Below are positions 7,374 to 17,212 of a stretch of DNA of 64,000 nucleotides, in pieces. The DNA comes from DTLA01 sp034436295 (lineage in GTDB: Bacteria; Chloroflexota; Anaerolineae; DTLA01), in the NCBI GenBank assembly GCA_034436295.1, contig DAOTVT010000071.1, forward strand, positions 1 through 64,000, given 5' to 3'. A model generated the notes under the pieces. It was given only the letters and a program-made list of their open reading frames with translations. It did no database searches and had not been told where the DNA came from. The stretch's first letter is position 1; every line of letters begins with the position of its first letter. A program made the translations under genes and the position numbers.

Positions 7374-9365
7374 ATGGCAGAATCGGGGCTTCCGAGTATG
7401 AGCCTGGCCTATTTCGTCTCGGGGTTGGCGTTTTTCGCGCTGGGCCTGGCTGTGGTGTTGCAGATGGGCCGCGCTCAGGATTACCCTTATGGCCGGCCCC
7501 TGGCGCTGTTGGCGGCGGCGGCATTCCTGCGCGCGCTGAAGAAGTGGCTGGATGTGGCGGCGCTTGACCGACTATCGCCCGGGGCGCCGGCGGCCGAGAG
7601 CACGGGCGTGCCGCAACTGGCGCTGCTCGCGGGCGCGTGCCTGTTGCTTGCGGCCTACGGGCTGGTGGTGTGGCGACAGGTGGAGCCGCAGCGCGACAAG
7701 CGGCGGTGGATTCTGCCCGGGCTGACGGCGTTGTGGCTGGTGGGGGCAGTCGTCATGCGCCTGGCCCTGGCGGACACGGGGACCTGGACGCGGGCTGCCG
7801 ATGTGTGGGCGCGCTACACGCTGGGATTGCCCGCGGGCGCGCTGGTGGCCTATGCGTTCTGGTTGCAGCGGCGAAAGATGGCCCCCAAACTGGGTGCCGC
7901 GTTCGGGAAGTACATGCTCATTGCCGCCTGGGCGGCCATCTGGTTTGCCATCCTGGACGGCATTACAGGCCCGCGCAGCGTGCTGTGGCCCGCCTCGGTG
8001 GTCAACGAGGTGTGGTTCGTGGGTGTGCTGGGCCTTCCGGTTCAGTACCTGCGGGCGGCGGCGCTCGCCGCGGAGGCATATGGCATCGTCCGCGCGCTGG
8101 GGGTGGTTGAACAGGCCGAACGCCAGGCACTGCGGGACGCGCAATTGGTGGTGCTGCGCGCCGAAGAAGCGCGGCGACGGGAGGCCGAAGAGCACAGCGT
8201 CCAGTTGTCGCGCCTGGCGAGGGAACTGTCGGCCCTGCTGGAGACCACGCGCGTGGTGGCGTCTCACCTGGACATGGACGCGCTCGCAAAGGAAGCGATT
8301 GAGCGGATTGTGGCGCTGTTTGACGGCGTGGAGTGCGGGTGCATCCTGGTGCTGAATCCATCCACCGGCAAACTGGCGGTCAAGGCGTGCACGGGCATAG
8401 ATACGCCCTGCCTGCGGGCGCTGGAAATGGCCGATAGCGTCATGCGGTCGGGGCGGGGCGTTACAACGGGGGGCGAGGAACTCCCCAGCCTGATCTGTGT
8501 GCCGTTGCGCTCCGAGAATTGGGTGCTTGGGGTCATGAGCCTGTCCAACCCGCACGAGGCAGGGCGGTTCACGGATCGGGAACTGCAACAGGCGCAGGCG
8601 CTGGCCAATCAGGTGGCGGTCGGGATGGAGAAGGCCTGGCTGTACCGCGAGGTGCAGCGCCGCGAGCAGATGCTCCGTCGGTTGCTGGAGCGGGTCGTCG
8701 CGGCGCAGGAGGAGGAGCGGCGGCGCATCGCACGCGAGTTGCACGATGAGATGGGCCAGGCGCTGACCGCGCTGGTTACGGGCATGAGCGCGCTGGAAAC
8801 CATCGTCGTGTCGGATCCGCGCCTGGCCGAGCAGCGGCTCAAGGATTTGCTCCGCGTGGGGTTGCAGGCCATGGACGAGATTGACCGGCTCATCGCGGAC
8901 CTGCGGCCGACGCTGTTGGACGACCTGGGGCTGGTGGCGGCGCTGCGCTGGCTGGTGGAATCCAACAAGGACCGCCTGCCGCCGGTGGATTTGAACCTTG
9001 CGCTGGGAAAGACGCGCCTTCCCCCTCATCTGGAAGTGGAACTGTTCCGAATCGCGCAGGAATCGGTCAAAAACATCATCCGCCATGCCAATGCCAAGCG
9101 CGTTCACATCTCGTTGCGGAGCGAGTACGGGCGGGTGATCCTTGAGGTTCAGGATGATGGCGCGGGGTTTGATCCGGAGGCGGCGATGGATCCGCTGTCG
9201 CCGCGACCGGCTTGGGGGCTTCTCGGGATGAAGGAGCGCGCCGAGGGGCTGGGCGGGACGATGCTCATTGACTCGCGCCCGGGCGCAGGCACGCGCATCC
9301 TGGTGGAAGTGCCCTTCGCGCAGGAGGTGGGCCATGAGCCCGATACGCATTCTTTTGGTGGATGA
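7374..9365 (+). CDS. membrane-associated GAF-domain sensor histidine kinase (NarL/DegS type)
   Basis: 663 residues. Several N-terminal hydrophobic helices (first ~240 residues) form a membrane sensor region. A short coiled coil, then a GAF domain (~residues 275-425) and a HisKA_3 dimerisation domain follow. ERRRIARELHDEMGQ contains the phospho-accepting His457, and the HATPase_c domain shows N-box QESVKNIIRHAN and G-box DDGAGFD. It should phosphorylate the response regulator whose start overlaps its end by 32 bp. The ATG at 7374 is preferred over 7359 because GGGAG lies eight bases upstream. The signal is unknown. Confidence 0.92.
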   Translation: MAESGLPSMSLAYFVSGLAFFALGLAVVLQMGRAQDYPYGRPLALLAAAAFLRALKKWLDVAALDRLSPGAPAAESTGVPQLALLAGACLLLAAYGLVVWRQVEPQRDKRRWILPGLTALWLVGAVVMRLALADTGTWTRAADVWARYTLGLPAGALVAYAFWLQRRKMAPKLGAAFGKYMLIAAWAAIWFAILDGITGPRSVLWPASVVNEVWFVGVLGLPVQYLRAAALAAEAYGIVRALGVVEQAERQALRDAQLVVLRAEEARRREAEEHSVQLSRLARELSALLETTRVVASHLDMDALAKEAIERIVALFDGVECGCILVLNPSTGKLAVKACTGIDTPCLRALEMADSVMRSGRGVTTGGEELPSLICVPLRSENWVLGVMSLSNPHEAGRFTDRELQQAQALANQVAVGMEKAWLYREVQRREQMLRRLLERVVAAQEEERRRIARELHDEMGQALTALVTGMSALETIVVSDPRLAEQRLKDLLRVGLQAMDEIDRLIADLRPTLLDDLGLVAALRWLVESNKDRLPPVDLNLALGKTRLPPHLEVELFRIAQESVKNIIRHANAKRVHISLRSEYGRVILEVQDDGAGFDPEAAMDPLSPRPAWGLLGMKERAEGLGGTMLIDSRPGAGTRILVEVPFAQEVGHEPDTHSFGG

Positions 9366-9987
9366 TCACGCCATTGTCCGCGCGGGCGTGCGCATGTTGC
9401 TGGAGACCGACCCGGAACTCCAGATCGTAGGCGAGGCTGGCGACGGACGCGAGGCGGTGCGTCTGGCCGACGAACTGAAGCCCGACGTGGTGGTGATGGA
9501 CATCGTGATGCCCGACATGGATGGGTTTGAGGCCACGCGGCAGATCAAGAAGAAGCACCCGGAATGCAACATCCTGGTGCTGAGCATGTACGACAACGAG
9601 CAGTACTTCTTTGAGATATTGAGCGCGGGCGCGTCGGGCTATGTGCCCAAGAAGGCCGCGCCCATGGCCCTGGCCGAAGCCGTCCGCGCGGTGCAGAGCG
9701 GCGGGGTGTACCTGTATCCCACGGTGGCGCGCTCGCTGGTGGAAGACTACATGCGGCGCGTGCGCGAAGGGGGCGAGCAGGAGACCTACGACGGCCTGAC
9801 GGAGCGAGAGCGCGAGGTGCTCACCCTCATCGCCGAAGGGTACACGACGCAGGAGATCGCCCTGGAACTCCACATCAGCACCAAGACGGTGGAGCGCCAT
9901 CGCTCCAACATCATGGAGAAACTCAACCTGCACAACCGCATTGAGTTGACGAAATACGCCATCCGCAAGGGGCTGATTGAGCCGTAG
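9334..9987 (+). CDS. NarL/FixJ-family response regulator
   Basis: 217 residues. Receiver domain with DDH at the N-terminus, phospho-accepting D56 in VVVMDIVMP, and a conserved lysine in VPKKAAP. The C-terminal LuxR-type helix-turn-helix follows (LTEREREVLTLIAEGYTTQEI...STKTVERHRSNIMEKL). Cytoplasmic DNA-binding partner of the preceding kinase. The ATG is chosen for AGGAGGTGG just upstream, inside the kinase gene, so the two are translationally coupled. Its target genes cannot be seen. Confidence 0.95.
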   Translation: MSPIRILLVDDHAIVRAGVRMLLETDPELQIVGEAGDGREAVRLADELKPDVVVMDIVMPDMDGFEATRQIKKKHPECNILVLSMYDNEQYFFEILSAGASGYVPKKAAPMALAEAVRAVQSGGVYLYPTVARSLVEDYMRRVREGGEQETYDGLTEREREVLTLIAEGYTTQEIALELHISTKTVERHRSNIMEKLNLHNRIELTKYAIRKGLIEP

Positions 9988-10015
9988 TCCGCGGGGCGTG
10001 TGGTTGGGGCAGCAG

Positions 10016-10049
10016 GAGGAGCGGCGCCGTGTTCGGAGCGCCGCTCCTC
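10016..10049. terminator. hairpin between convergent genes
   Basis: A 12-bp stem (GAGGAGCGGCGC with GCGCCGCTCCTC, 10-nt loop) lies between the convergent response regulator and DUF5666-like genes. It lacks a long T tract, so it may be a weak bidirectional terminator. Confidence 0.6.
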
Positions 10050-10059
10050 GCGCTTTCCG

Positions 10060-10500
10060 TCAGGGCGTCTCGGGGATGATCTGAATCTGCGTGGCGGTCA
10101 TCGTGTCGCCCTGGGTCTGGCCGCCGATGATGATGCGGTCGCCCACCTTGAGGTCCGAGAGACTGCCCCGGGTGGTCATCGTGATGCGGGTGTCGGCGGT
10201 AACCTGCACCTTGAGTTCCTGCTGGGCGGTGCTCACGACGAGGGTGTTGCCGTTGATGGCCTTGATGGTGCCGGTTGCGCCGCGCCCGGGGACGCCGGTG
10301 CGACCGGCCCCGCCCTGGAACATGGCGCCGGGCGTGCCCTGGGCGGCCGGCCCCGTCGCGCCGAACCGCTCGGCGATGAACCGCTCGCGGACGCTGGCCG
10401 CCTGGGCTTTGCCCTGCTCCACGCCGAAGAGGTAGCCGCCCACGCCCGCGCCCACGATCAAGACCACGGCCAATACGATCCACAGGATGTTCTTCTTCAT
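10060..10500 (-). CDS. membrane-anchored DUF5666-like protein
   Basis: 146 residues. One N-terminal transmembrane or uncleaved signal helix (KKNILWIVLAVVLIVGAGVGGYLFG) precedes a Gly/Ala/Thr-rich linker (~40-75). The C-terminal ~65-residue beta domain (GTIKAINGNTLVVST...VTADTRITM...LKVGDRIIIGG) matches the DUF5666 small-barrel pattern. Exported, function unknown. Good AGGAGG before the ATG. It is upstream of the ABC permease on the opposite end of a heptad-repeat array; any link with that transporter is inference. Confidence 0.72.
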   Translation of the reverse strand: MKKNILWIVLAVVLIVGAGVGGYLFGVEQGKAQAASVRERFIAERFGATGPAAQGTPGAMFQGGAGRTGVPGRGATGTIKAINGNTLVVSTAQQELKVQVTADTRITMTTRGSLSDLKVGDRIIIGGQTQGDTMTATQIQIIPETP

Positions 10501-10517
10501 GTGTCCTCCTCGCGCTC

Positions 10518-10622
10518 CAGCGGTCAGCGGTCAGCGATCAGCAGTCAGTCCCGATCGCTGCCCGCTGCCCGCTGATTGCTGTTCGCTGTTTGCTGATTGC
10601 TGATCGCTGTTTGCTGACTGCT
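10518..10622. repeat. degenerate 7-bp tandem repeat, 15 units
   Basis: Fifteen heptamers in register (CAGCGGT, CAGCGAT ... GCCCGCT, GATTGCT, GTTTGCT), switching from CAGCGRT to GNYYGCT forms at about 10553. They fill the gap between the DUF5666-like gene and the ABC permease gene. Confidence 0.8.
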
Positions 10623-10631
10623 CGCCATCGG

Positions 10632-11876
10632 CTACTCGTACCTCAACGCCTCAATGGGGTTCAACTCGGCGGCGCGCTGGGCCGGGAAAATCCCGAAGAA
10701 CAGCCCCACCGCCACCGAGAAGAGCGTCGCCAGGAGCACCGAGTCCAGGCCCACGACGGCGCTAATCTGCGTGTTGCCCAGGTTGATGCCCGTGATGAAC
10801 CGCGAGATGCCGTACCCGACGAGGATGCCACCCACGCCGCCAGCCACGCTCAACAGGGTGGCCTCGGTCAGGAACTGCGCCAGGATGTCGCGCTTGCGGG
10901 CGCCGACGGCCTTGCGGATGCCGATCTCGCGGGTGCGTTCGGTAACGGAGACCAGCATGATGTTCATGATGCCGATGCCGCCGACCAGCAGCGAGATGGC
11001 CGCGATGCCGCCCAGGAACACCGTCAGGATGCCCGTGATCTGGTTCGCGGCCTCAATGGTATCCTTCTGGCTCGTGATGGTGAAATCATCCTGGTAGAGG
11101 ATGTTGTGGCGCTCGCGCAGGATGGCGCTGATCTCCTCAACCGCCTGGTCGGTTACCTTCTCGCTGACCACCTGCACGTTGATGGTCTGGATGGTGTTGC
11201 CGCCACGGAACCGCCCGCTGGACGCCAAACGGCTTTGCAGCGTCGTGAGGGGCACCAGGATTCGGTCGTCCACCACGCCGAAGCCGGTGCCGCCTTTGGC
11301 TTTCAGGACGCCGATGACGCGAAAGTTCTGCCCGTTGATGCGAATGGTCTTATCCAGCGGGTCTTCGCCGTTGAACAGTTCGGCGGCGACGTTGGCGCCG
11401 ATGACGGCAACCGGGCTGCGCGCGGCGACATGCTGCGCCGTGATGAAGGAGCCGCTCTCCACCGGCATGTTGCGCACCTGCTCGTACTCGGGCGTAACGC
11501 CTGTAATCTGGGTGTTGATGTTGTTAGACAGGTACACCACCTGGCCGAAGGCCGACGCCTCGGGCGCAACGGCGGCCACCGAGGGGGCGCGCACGGGGTC
11601 GGCCAGGGCCAGCGCGTCCTCGTAGGTCAGCGTCGCCGCCGATCCCTGCGCCATGCGGACGCCCCCCTGGCTGGCGGCGCCGGGGCGCACGAAGAGCAGG
11701 TTGGTGCCCATGCTGGTAATCTGGCTGGTGATGGCTGCCTGGGCGCCGCGCCCAATGGAGAGCATGGCGATGACGGCGGCCACGCCGATGATGATGCCCA
11801 GCATGGTCAGGAACGACCGCAGTTTGTTGGCCGACAGGCTGGTGATGGCCGTGCGGAGACTCTCTTGCACGTTCAT
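10632..11876 (-). CDS. MacB/FtsX-type ABC transporter permease
   Basis: 414 residues. N-terminal helix (NKLRSFLTMLGIIIGVAAVIAML), a large extracytoplasmic MacB periplasmic-core domain (~45-290), and three C-terminal helices with the conserved VTERTREIGIRKAVGA motif. It works with the ABC ATPase at 14865-15557 and the adaptor at 15607-17013 as a tripartite-type exporter of lipid-linked, peptide or drug substrates. The start is set by AGGAGGAAGCCGC-ATG. That start context is duplicated at the end of the ATPase gene, 3 kb away, indicating the two genes once overlapped directly by ATGA. Confidence 0.92.
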   Translation of the reverse strand: MNVQESLRTAITSLSANKLRSFLTMLGIIIGVAAVIAMLSIGRGAQAAITSQITSMGTNLLFVRPGAASQGGVRMAQGSAATLTYEDALALADPVRAPSVAAVAPEASAFGQVVYLSNNINTQITGVTPEYEQVRNMPVESGSFITAQHVAARSPVAVIGANVAAELFNGEDPLDKTIRINGQNFRVIGVLKAKGGTGFGVVDDRILVPLTTLQSRLASSGRFRGGNTIQTINVQVVSEKVTDQAVEEISAILRERHNILYQDDFTITSQKDTIEAANQITGILTVFLGGIAAISLLVGGIGIMNIMLVSVTERTREIGIRKAVGARKRDILAQFLTEATLLSVAGGVGGILVGYGISRFITGINLGNTQISAVVGLDSVLLATLFSVAVGLFFGIFPAQRAAELNPIEALRYE

Positions 11877-11901
11877 GCGGCTTCCTCCTGTGTGCCGTCG
11901 C
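11870..11901. repeat. 32-bp direct repeat, copy 1 (permease start)
   Basis: Identical over 32 bp to 14862-14893. It contains the permease ribosome binding site and start codon. The two copies bracket the segment carrying the glycosyltransferase gene. Confidence 0.9.
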
Positions 11902-11947
11902 TGTGTACCAGCGGGGCGCTGTGCGACTTCAAGTGGCAAGGGTTCAT
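11873..11947 (-). CDS. 24-residue leader ORF coupled to the permease
   Basis: ATG at 11947 is preceded by GAGGAG with six-base spacing, and its TGA overlaps the permease ATG as ATGA. The product begins MNPCHLKS and ends SDGTQEEAA. The last residues equal the C-terminus of the ABC ATPase (GDGTQEEAA) because this end lies in the 32-bp direct repeat. It probably keeps the permease translationally coupled after the operon was split; a functional peptide is not implied. Confidence 0.45.
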   Translation of the reverse strand: MNPCHLKSHSAPLVHSDGTQEEAA

Positions 11948-11968
11948 CTGAAACTCCTCGTCATGGGA

Positions 11969-14773
11969 CTAATCCACAATGGTGATTTGCCCGACAACGG
12001 CTTGGTCATCGGGCAGACGTTCGCCTGAAACCGTCCGCGCGTCCAGGCGCTCCAAATCGTGTGGCTCGTACATGCCTACGGCGATACGGTAGTTGCCGGG
12101 CGCGCTCCCCGCTGGTACCTGGAGGGTGTGCGTGTCGGCCACTACCTCTCCCGTAATCCAGCCCGTAGTTGGGCGTGTCCAGTTGGCGGGGGCAGCATCG
12201 CTCTGCGACACGATCTTCCCATCGGCGTCAATAAGATGAACGAAAACCTTGTATTCGGCATGGATTATGGTCAGCGCGCGCCAGTAGAGGGTCAACGAAG
12301 CCGGCTCGCCGGCAGACAACACTTCCTTGTCCAGGTCGTAGCCCAACAACTCAATCTGGTTCCCCAGGCGGAACGGTTGGGCCAAAGGATGGCTCATGGG
12401 CGGCGGGGTCATCATCCGTGTAACGCCGGCGATGCGAACCGACCCAAGGGAGACCGCATTGGCCTGCCCAGGCAAGGTCATCATCAACGTGTACACGCCT
12501 TCAGCGATGTCGGCGGGAAGGCGAAGCAAATAGCGTTGGCGAACCACTTCGCCGACTGCCCAGCCCGCGGCTGGATAGTCCACGGCCAACGGATACTCCC
12601 AGGACGCAGGTACATCCCCCGCCGAGTCAGCCAGCCAGAGACGCGCCGACGTGCGCGAGGTGGTGGGTTGGACGGCTTGCCAATCCACTTCCACGAGAAC
12701 CGTCTCACCAGGGCGCCTCTCCGCGTCTGCCAGCGTCCATCTGGGCACACGCACAGCGCCCAGTGATGGCGCAGAGGCTTGGATCGGCTGTAGCCAACGC
12801 TGGCCGACGGCGATGGCAACCTCCCCTGCGTCCACATAAACACCCCTCATTGCTCCCTGCGCGTCCCGCACGGGGAGCGGTATGGCATGGTCTCCGGACA
12901 GAATCAGGCGGGCCATGTACGTGCCAGGCGCCAGCCAGAGGTCCAGCGGCACGTCTAGCCACTGCCACACGTGGTCGCCGGGCTGCCACTCGCTTGGCAG
13001 GTAACCAATCTCATCCGTCTGCGCCCAGAGCAGGTCCTGCGCATCCACGAGATGAACGGCGAAATTCCGCGCGCCACTGGCCGGTTTCAGCACCTCCCAC
13101 TCTATGCCCACCCGCAGGGGCTCTCCGCGAGTCGCCTTGCGCGGCACCTGCAGACCCCAGAGTCTGACTTCATCGCCCAGCGTGGCGACCGGGGAGTCGG
13201 GATGTTCTGCGGCTGGCGGCCTGCAGATGCGGTACAGCACCACACCCACGTCTCCGACCCTGTTTCGGAATTCCTCCTTGGAGCATGCGACTCTCTCAAT
13301 GACCTGCAACGCAGGCGTGATGGGGTTGGCATGGGCCACCGGCACGAAGTAGTCAATTTCGCGCCCATCCCATGCGGGCAAGACCGCCAGTTTCTTGCCA
13401 ACCAGCCATTTTGCATTGACGGTAACAGGCTCGGTGAAGACTGAGGAAGGATGTTTGTAGTGCTCGGACGCGATGATTACGGTGTGCCCGGCGGTCATTT
13501 CCGCTTTGGCCAGGTGCGCAATCTGGACGTAATCGCTGTGGAACCCGTAGTACACGGTGCGGCTCGGTGCCCAGATGGTGAAGTAGTGGATGCCGTTCCA
13601 AATGCCCTCGGCGGCCAGGATCACCCCCGCGCATAGCGCGGCCGCTTTCCACCACTGGATGTGCGCTTTCAGCCACCCTAGCAGGACTAACATGCCTACT
13701 GCTGCGAGTCCGTAGATGGCGGGAATCACGCCAAACATGCGCTGGCCCACGGGCATGGGCTCGGCCGTCAGAATCGGCGGGAGGCTCATGCCCAGCCACC
13801 ACAACAACAGTATCCCGTATGGTTGCTGTCTCCACCGCCACAGCGCCACGGCCACACCCAGCAGGAAGAATGGCCCGATCAGAATGTCAAAGACCGGCTT
13901 GCCTTGCAGGCTGTAACGGGTACTCATGTTGAGGTGCGGCAGGTAGGTGATGCCCATGTGGTAGATGTTCTCAGCGATGATGGACAACGGGCTACGCTCA
14001 CCCGCCTTCGCCCAGACGCCGACTTGATTCGCGCGCTCCCAGAAGTCGTGAGAGTTCCTCAGGTAGTAGATGCCCAGGGGCGCGAAAGTGAGCGCCGCGG
14101 ATGCCACGGCCAGGGTGATGCCCTTCCATTGCGCCCGGAAGCGCTGCCGATCCACGATGAACAGGTACAGCAGGATCAGGAGCATCGTGAGCGGGAAGAA
14201 GCGCGCCGCCAGGTATATGTAGAGCGTGCTTCCGGTAGCGATGCCGCCCAGGATGAACAGCCACTTCTTGCCTTCGTGGTAGCCGCGCCATAGGAAGTAG
14301 ATCGCCATAGTCTCCACAAGCGGCATCAACGTCCAGCAGAAGCCGGTGCGCGTTACGTTGAAGTGCCAATAGGCGGTGGCCGTGATGAAGGCGCCGACAA
14401 GTGCCACCCAACGGCCGAACATCTGGCGGAATGCCAGGTAGGTTATGGGCACGGTCAACGTCCCAATGAGCGCAGAGGCGAGCCGCAATCCGAACGTGTT
14501 GGGCCCGGTGAACAGATAGACGAGGGCCACCAGATACATATAGAATGGCTCGCGCCCTGTGTACGACTTGAAGAAGATGGGAAAACTACCCCGGTAGATT
14601 TCTTCGGCCTGCAGGCCGTAAACCGCCTCGTCAAAATGGACGCCGGGTGGGAAGACACGCAGCAGGTACGTCCGAAGGAAGGCAGCAACAAGGGTAATGG
14701 CTGCCAGCGCAGCCCATTCCCAACGGGCCCATCTTTTGGGCGTATCCGACGAGGTGGTGAAATCCTGCCGCAT
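11969..14773 (-). CDS. GT39/PMT-like integral membrane glycosyltransferase with C-terminal beta domains
   Basis: 934 residues. The N-terminal half is a multi-span membrane domain with the acidic pair in FDEAVYG (D48, E49) in the first outer loop. That is the signature of polyprenyl-phosphate-sugar-dependent GT-C enzymes (PMT_2 / DUF2079-like). From about residue 490 to the end there is soluble, probably beta-sandwich sequence in repeats (LWGLQVPRKATRGEPLRVGIEW, LLGYDLDKEVLSAGEPASLTLYW), facing outside. It likely glycosylates a surface polymer or protein. It sits between the permease and ATPase of an efflux system, in a segment bracketed by 32-bp direct repeats, so it appears to be an insertion. 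Confidence 0.85.
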   Translation of the reverse strand: MRQDFTTSSDTPKRWARWEWAALAAITLVAAFLRTYLLRVFPPGVHFDEAVYGLQAEEIYRGSFPIFFKSYTGREPFYMYLVALVYLFTGPNTFGLRLASALIGTLTVPITYLAFRQMFGRWVALVGAFITATAYWHFNVTRTGFCWTLMPLVETMAIYFLWRGYHEGKKWLFILGGIATGSTLYIYLAARFFPLTMLLILLYLFIVDRQRFRAQWKGITLAVASAALTFAPLGIYYLRNSHDFWERANQVGVWAKAGERSPLSIIAENIYHMGITYLPHLNMSTRYSLQGKPVFDILIGPFFLLGVAVALWRWRQQPYGILLLWWLGMSLPPILTAEPMPVGQRMFGVIPAIYGLAAVGMLVLLGWLKAHIQWWKAAALCAGVILAAEGIWNGIHYFTIWAPSRTVYYGFHSDYVQIAHLAKAEMTAGHTVIIASEHYKHPSSVFTEPVTVNAKWLVGKKLAVLPAWDGREIDYFVPVAHANPITPALQVIERVACSKEEFRNRVGDVGVVLYRICRPPAAEHPDSPVATLGDEVRLWGLQVPRKATRGEPLRVGIEWEVLKPASGARNFAVHLVDAQDLLWAQTDEIGYLPSEWQPGDHVWQWLDVPLDLWLAPGTYMARLILSGDHAIPLPVRDAQGAMRGVYVDAGEVAIAVGQRWLQPIQASAPSLGAVRVPRWTLADAERRPGETVLVEVDWQAVQPTTSRTSARLWLADSAGDVPASWEYPLAVDYPAAGWAVGEVVRQRYLLRLPADIAEGVYTLMMTLPGQANAVSLGSVRIAGVTRMMTPPPMSHPLAQPFRLGNQIELLGYDLDKEVLSAGEPASLTLYWRALTIIHAEYKVFVHLIDADGKIVSQSDAAPANWTRPTTGWITGEVVADTHTLQVPAGSAPGNYRIAVGMYEPHDLERLDARTVSGERLPDDQAVVGQITIVD

Positions 14774-14864
14774 AGCGAGTGCACTCCCTGCTAGAGATCG
14801 GGCCGACGCACGTCCGGATACATTCTACGGGATGAACCTTTCTCCGCCAATCTGGGGTGTGCGT

Positions 14865-15557
<693 letters not shown>

Positions 15558-15606
15558 AGGGCTTTCTCCCGTCGGGCCGCCAGAAGCGGCGCGATGATGC
15601 GATCAC

Positions 15607-17013
15607 CTAAAAAGGCCCCATGGGGCCGCCGACGATGCCGCCCACGCCCGGGATACGGCCGCTGGTGGTTGTGGTGGTGGACACTACCACCGTATCCCCT
15701 TCTCGCAGGCCCGTCCCCGTAACTTCGGTCATGGTGCCGTTGCTCAGTCCGATGGTAACCGGCAACTGGATGATCTGCCCCTCCACCATGACCTCCACGT
15801 AGTAGCCCTGGTTGCGGCCCAGGGAACGGATGGCGCGGTTGGGCACCATGAGCACGTTCTTCCGCTCGTCCACGATGATGTTGATGCTGGCGGTCATCCC
15901 GGGCTTCACCGGCAGGTCGGTGGGGTCAAGGTTGATGGTTACCGGATAGTTCACCACCCCCTGGGTAACGGTGCCGATGAGGGCGATTTTGGTAACCTGG
16001 CCGCTTATGGTCTGCGTGGAGATGGCGTCCAGGGTGATTTGTGCGCGCTGGCCCACCTTGACCTGCACGGCGTCCACTTCGGGCAGGTTGGCCTGAATCT
16101 GGAGATGATCCAGGTCGGCGATGGACATGGCGACGGTGTTCGCTGCCACCGTCTGGCCCGTGATGATGTTGATGGCGGTAATGGTGCCGTCAAAGGGGGC
16201 CTTGAGTGTGGCGCTGTCCAGATTCTTGCGCGCGGTGTCCAGCGCCAGTTTCGCCTGGGTTACCTGGGCCTCGGCGCTGAGGAGTTCCTCCTCGGTGGGC
16301 CCCGCCATCAACTTGTCATAGGCGTCCTGGGCCTGGAGCATCTGGGCGTAGGCGCTCTTGATGGGCGCGTCGCTCACGCTGGCCATGGCAATGCGGTAGT
16401 TGTCCAGCGCGGTCTGGTAGGCTTCGGTGGCCTGCTGGAGTTGGGTGGCCTGGGGGAGCATGGCGATATTGGGGCGCCACGAGACGGCGTCGTAGGCCGC
16501 CTGGGCTTCCTGGAGCGTCTTGCGGGCCTTCTCCAGGGCGGCCTCGGCCTGGGCGATCTGCCATTCCACTGGCTTGGCCTTGGCGGCCTCGTAGGCGGCC
16601 TTGGCGCTGGCGAGGGCCGCTTCGGCCTGGGCGATTTCCGTCTTCGTGGGCGGGGACTTCAGGTCCGCCAGGTTCTTCTCGGCGAGGCGCAGCGACAGTT
16701 CGGCGCTGGCGACCTGCGCCTCCAGCGTCGTGGTGTCCAGGCGGGCCAGCGGTTGCCCTGCCGTAACCTTGTCGCCCTCGGCCACCAGAATTTCCACCAC
16801 CGTGCCGGCGATGCCGAAGGTGAGGTCCATGGACTGGGCCGCGCGCACCGTGCCGGAAGTGCCCACGATGGCCTGCAGGTCTCCGCGTTGCACCGTGGAT
16901 GTCTGCGGCGCGGCGCTGCTGGCCTTGCGGGATGCGTTCCAGCGGCTGAATCCGAAGATGGCCGCAGCCACCAACACAATGACCAGGATGATCCAGATGG
17001 TTCTCTTCTGCAT
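15607..17013 (-). CDS. HlyD/MacA-type membrane-fusion (periplasmic adaptor) protein
   Basis: 468 residues. One N-terminal membrane anchor (RTIWIILVIVLVAAAIFGF), a split biotinyl-lipoyl domain (GTVVEILVAEGDKVTAGQPLARLD and APFDGTITAINIITGQTV), and a long alanine/glutamine-rich coiled-coil hairpin between them (~105-285). Beta-barrel and membrane-proximal domains follow, then a Gly-rich tail. It couples the ABC exporter to the outer space or cell wall. The ATG at 17013 has GGAGGG upstream; a 16-codon extension to 17061 is less likely. First gene of the efflux operon. Confidence 0.93.
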   Translation of the reverse strand: MQKRTIWIILVIVLVAAAIFGFSRWNASRKASSAAPQTSTVQRGDLQAIVGTSGTVRAAQSMDLTFGIAGTVVEILVAEGDKVTAGQPLARLDTTTLEAQVASAELSLRLAEKNLADLKSPPTKTEIAQAEAALASAKAAYEAAKAKPVEWQIAQAEAALEKARKTLQEAQAAYDAVSWRPNIAMLPQATQLQQATEAYQTALDNYRIAMASVSDAPIKSAYAQMLQAQDAYDKLMAGPTEEELLSAEAQVTQAKLALDTARKNLDSATLKAPFDGTITAINIITGQTVAANTVAMSIADLDHLQIQANLPEVDAVQVKVGQRAQITLDAISTQTISGQVTKIALIGTVTQGVVNYPVTINLDPTDLPVKPGMTASINIIVDERKNVLMVPNRAIRSLGRNQGYYVEVMVEGQIIQLPVTIGLSNGTMTEVTGTGLREGDTVVVSTTTTTSGRIPGVGGIVGGPMGPF

Positions 17014-17158
17014 GCCGCCCTCCATCTCAATCTGGCGCGGGGTTGCTCCCTGCGGCAACACCGCAGCGCGAACTGCTATTATTGTATCATGAATGAGGCG
17101 CGGCTACATGAAAGGCAGATTAGAGGCCTGTGGTGAAAGTGTAAAATCCACGCGAAAC

Positions 17159-17191
17159 GGGCGGACAGCCTTTCGTGGGGGCCGTCCGCCC
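17159..17191 (-). terminator. hairpin downstream of the NrfD gene
   Basis: GGGCGGAC and GTCCGCCC arms with a partly pairing interior, 22 bp past the nrfD-like stop codon. On the minus strand it is followed by GTTTCG, so it is a weak intrinsic terminator at best. Confidence 0.55.
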
Positions 17192-17212
17192 GCAGGAGGG
17201 GAAGGTGGCAAC

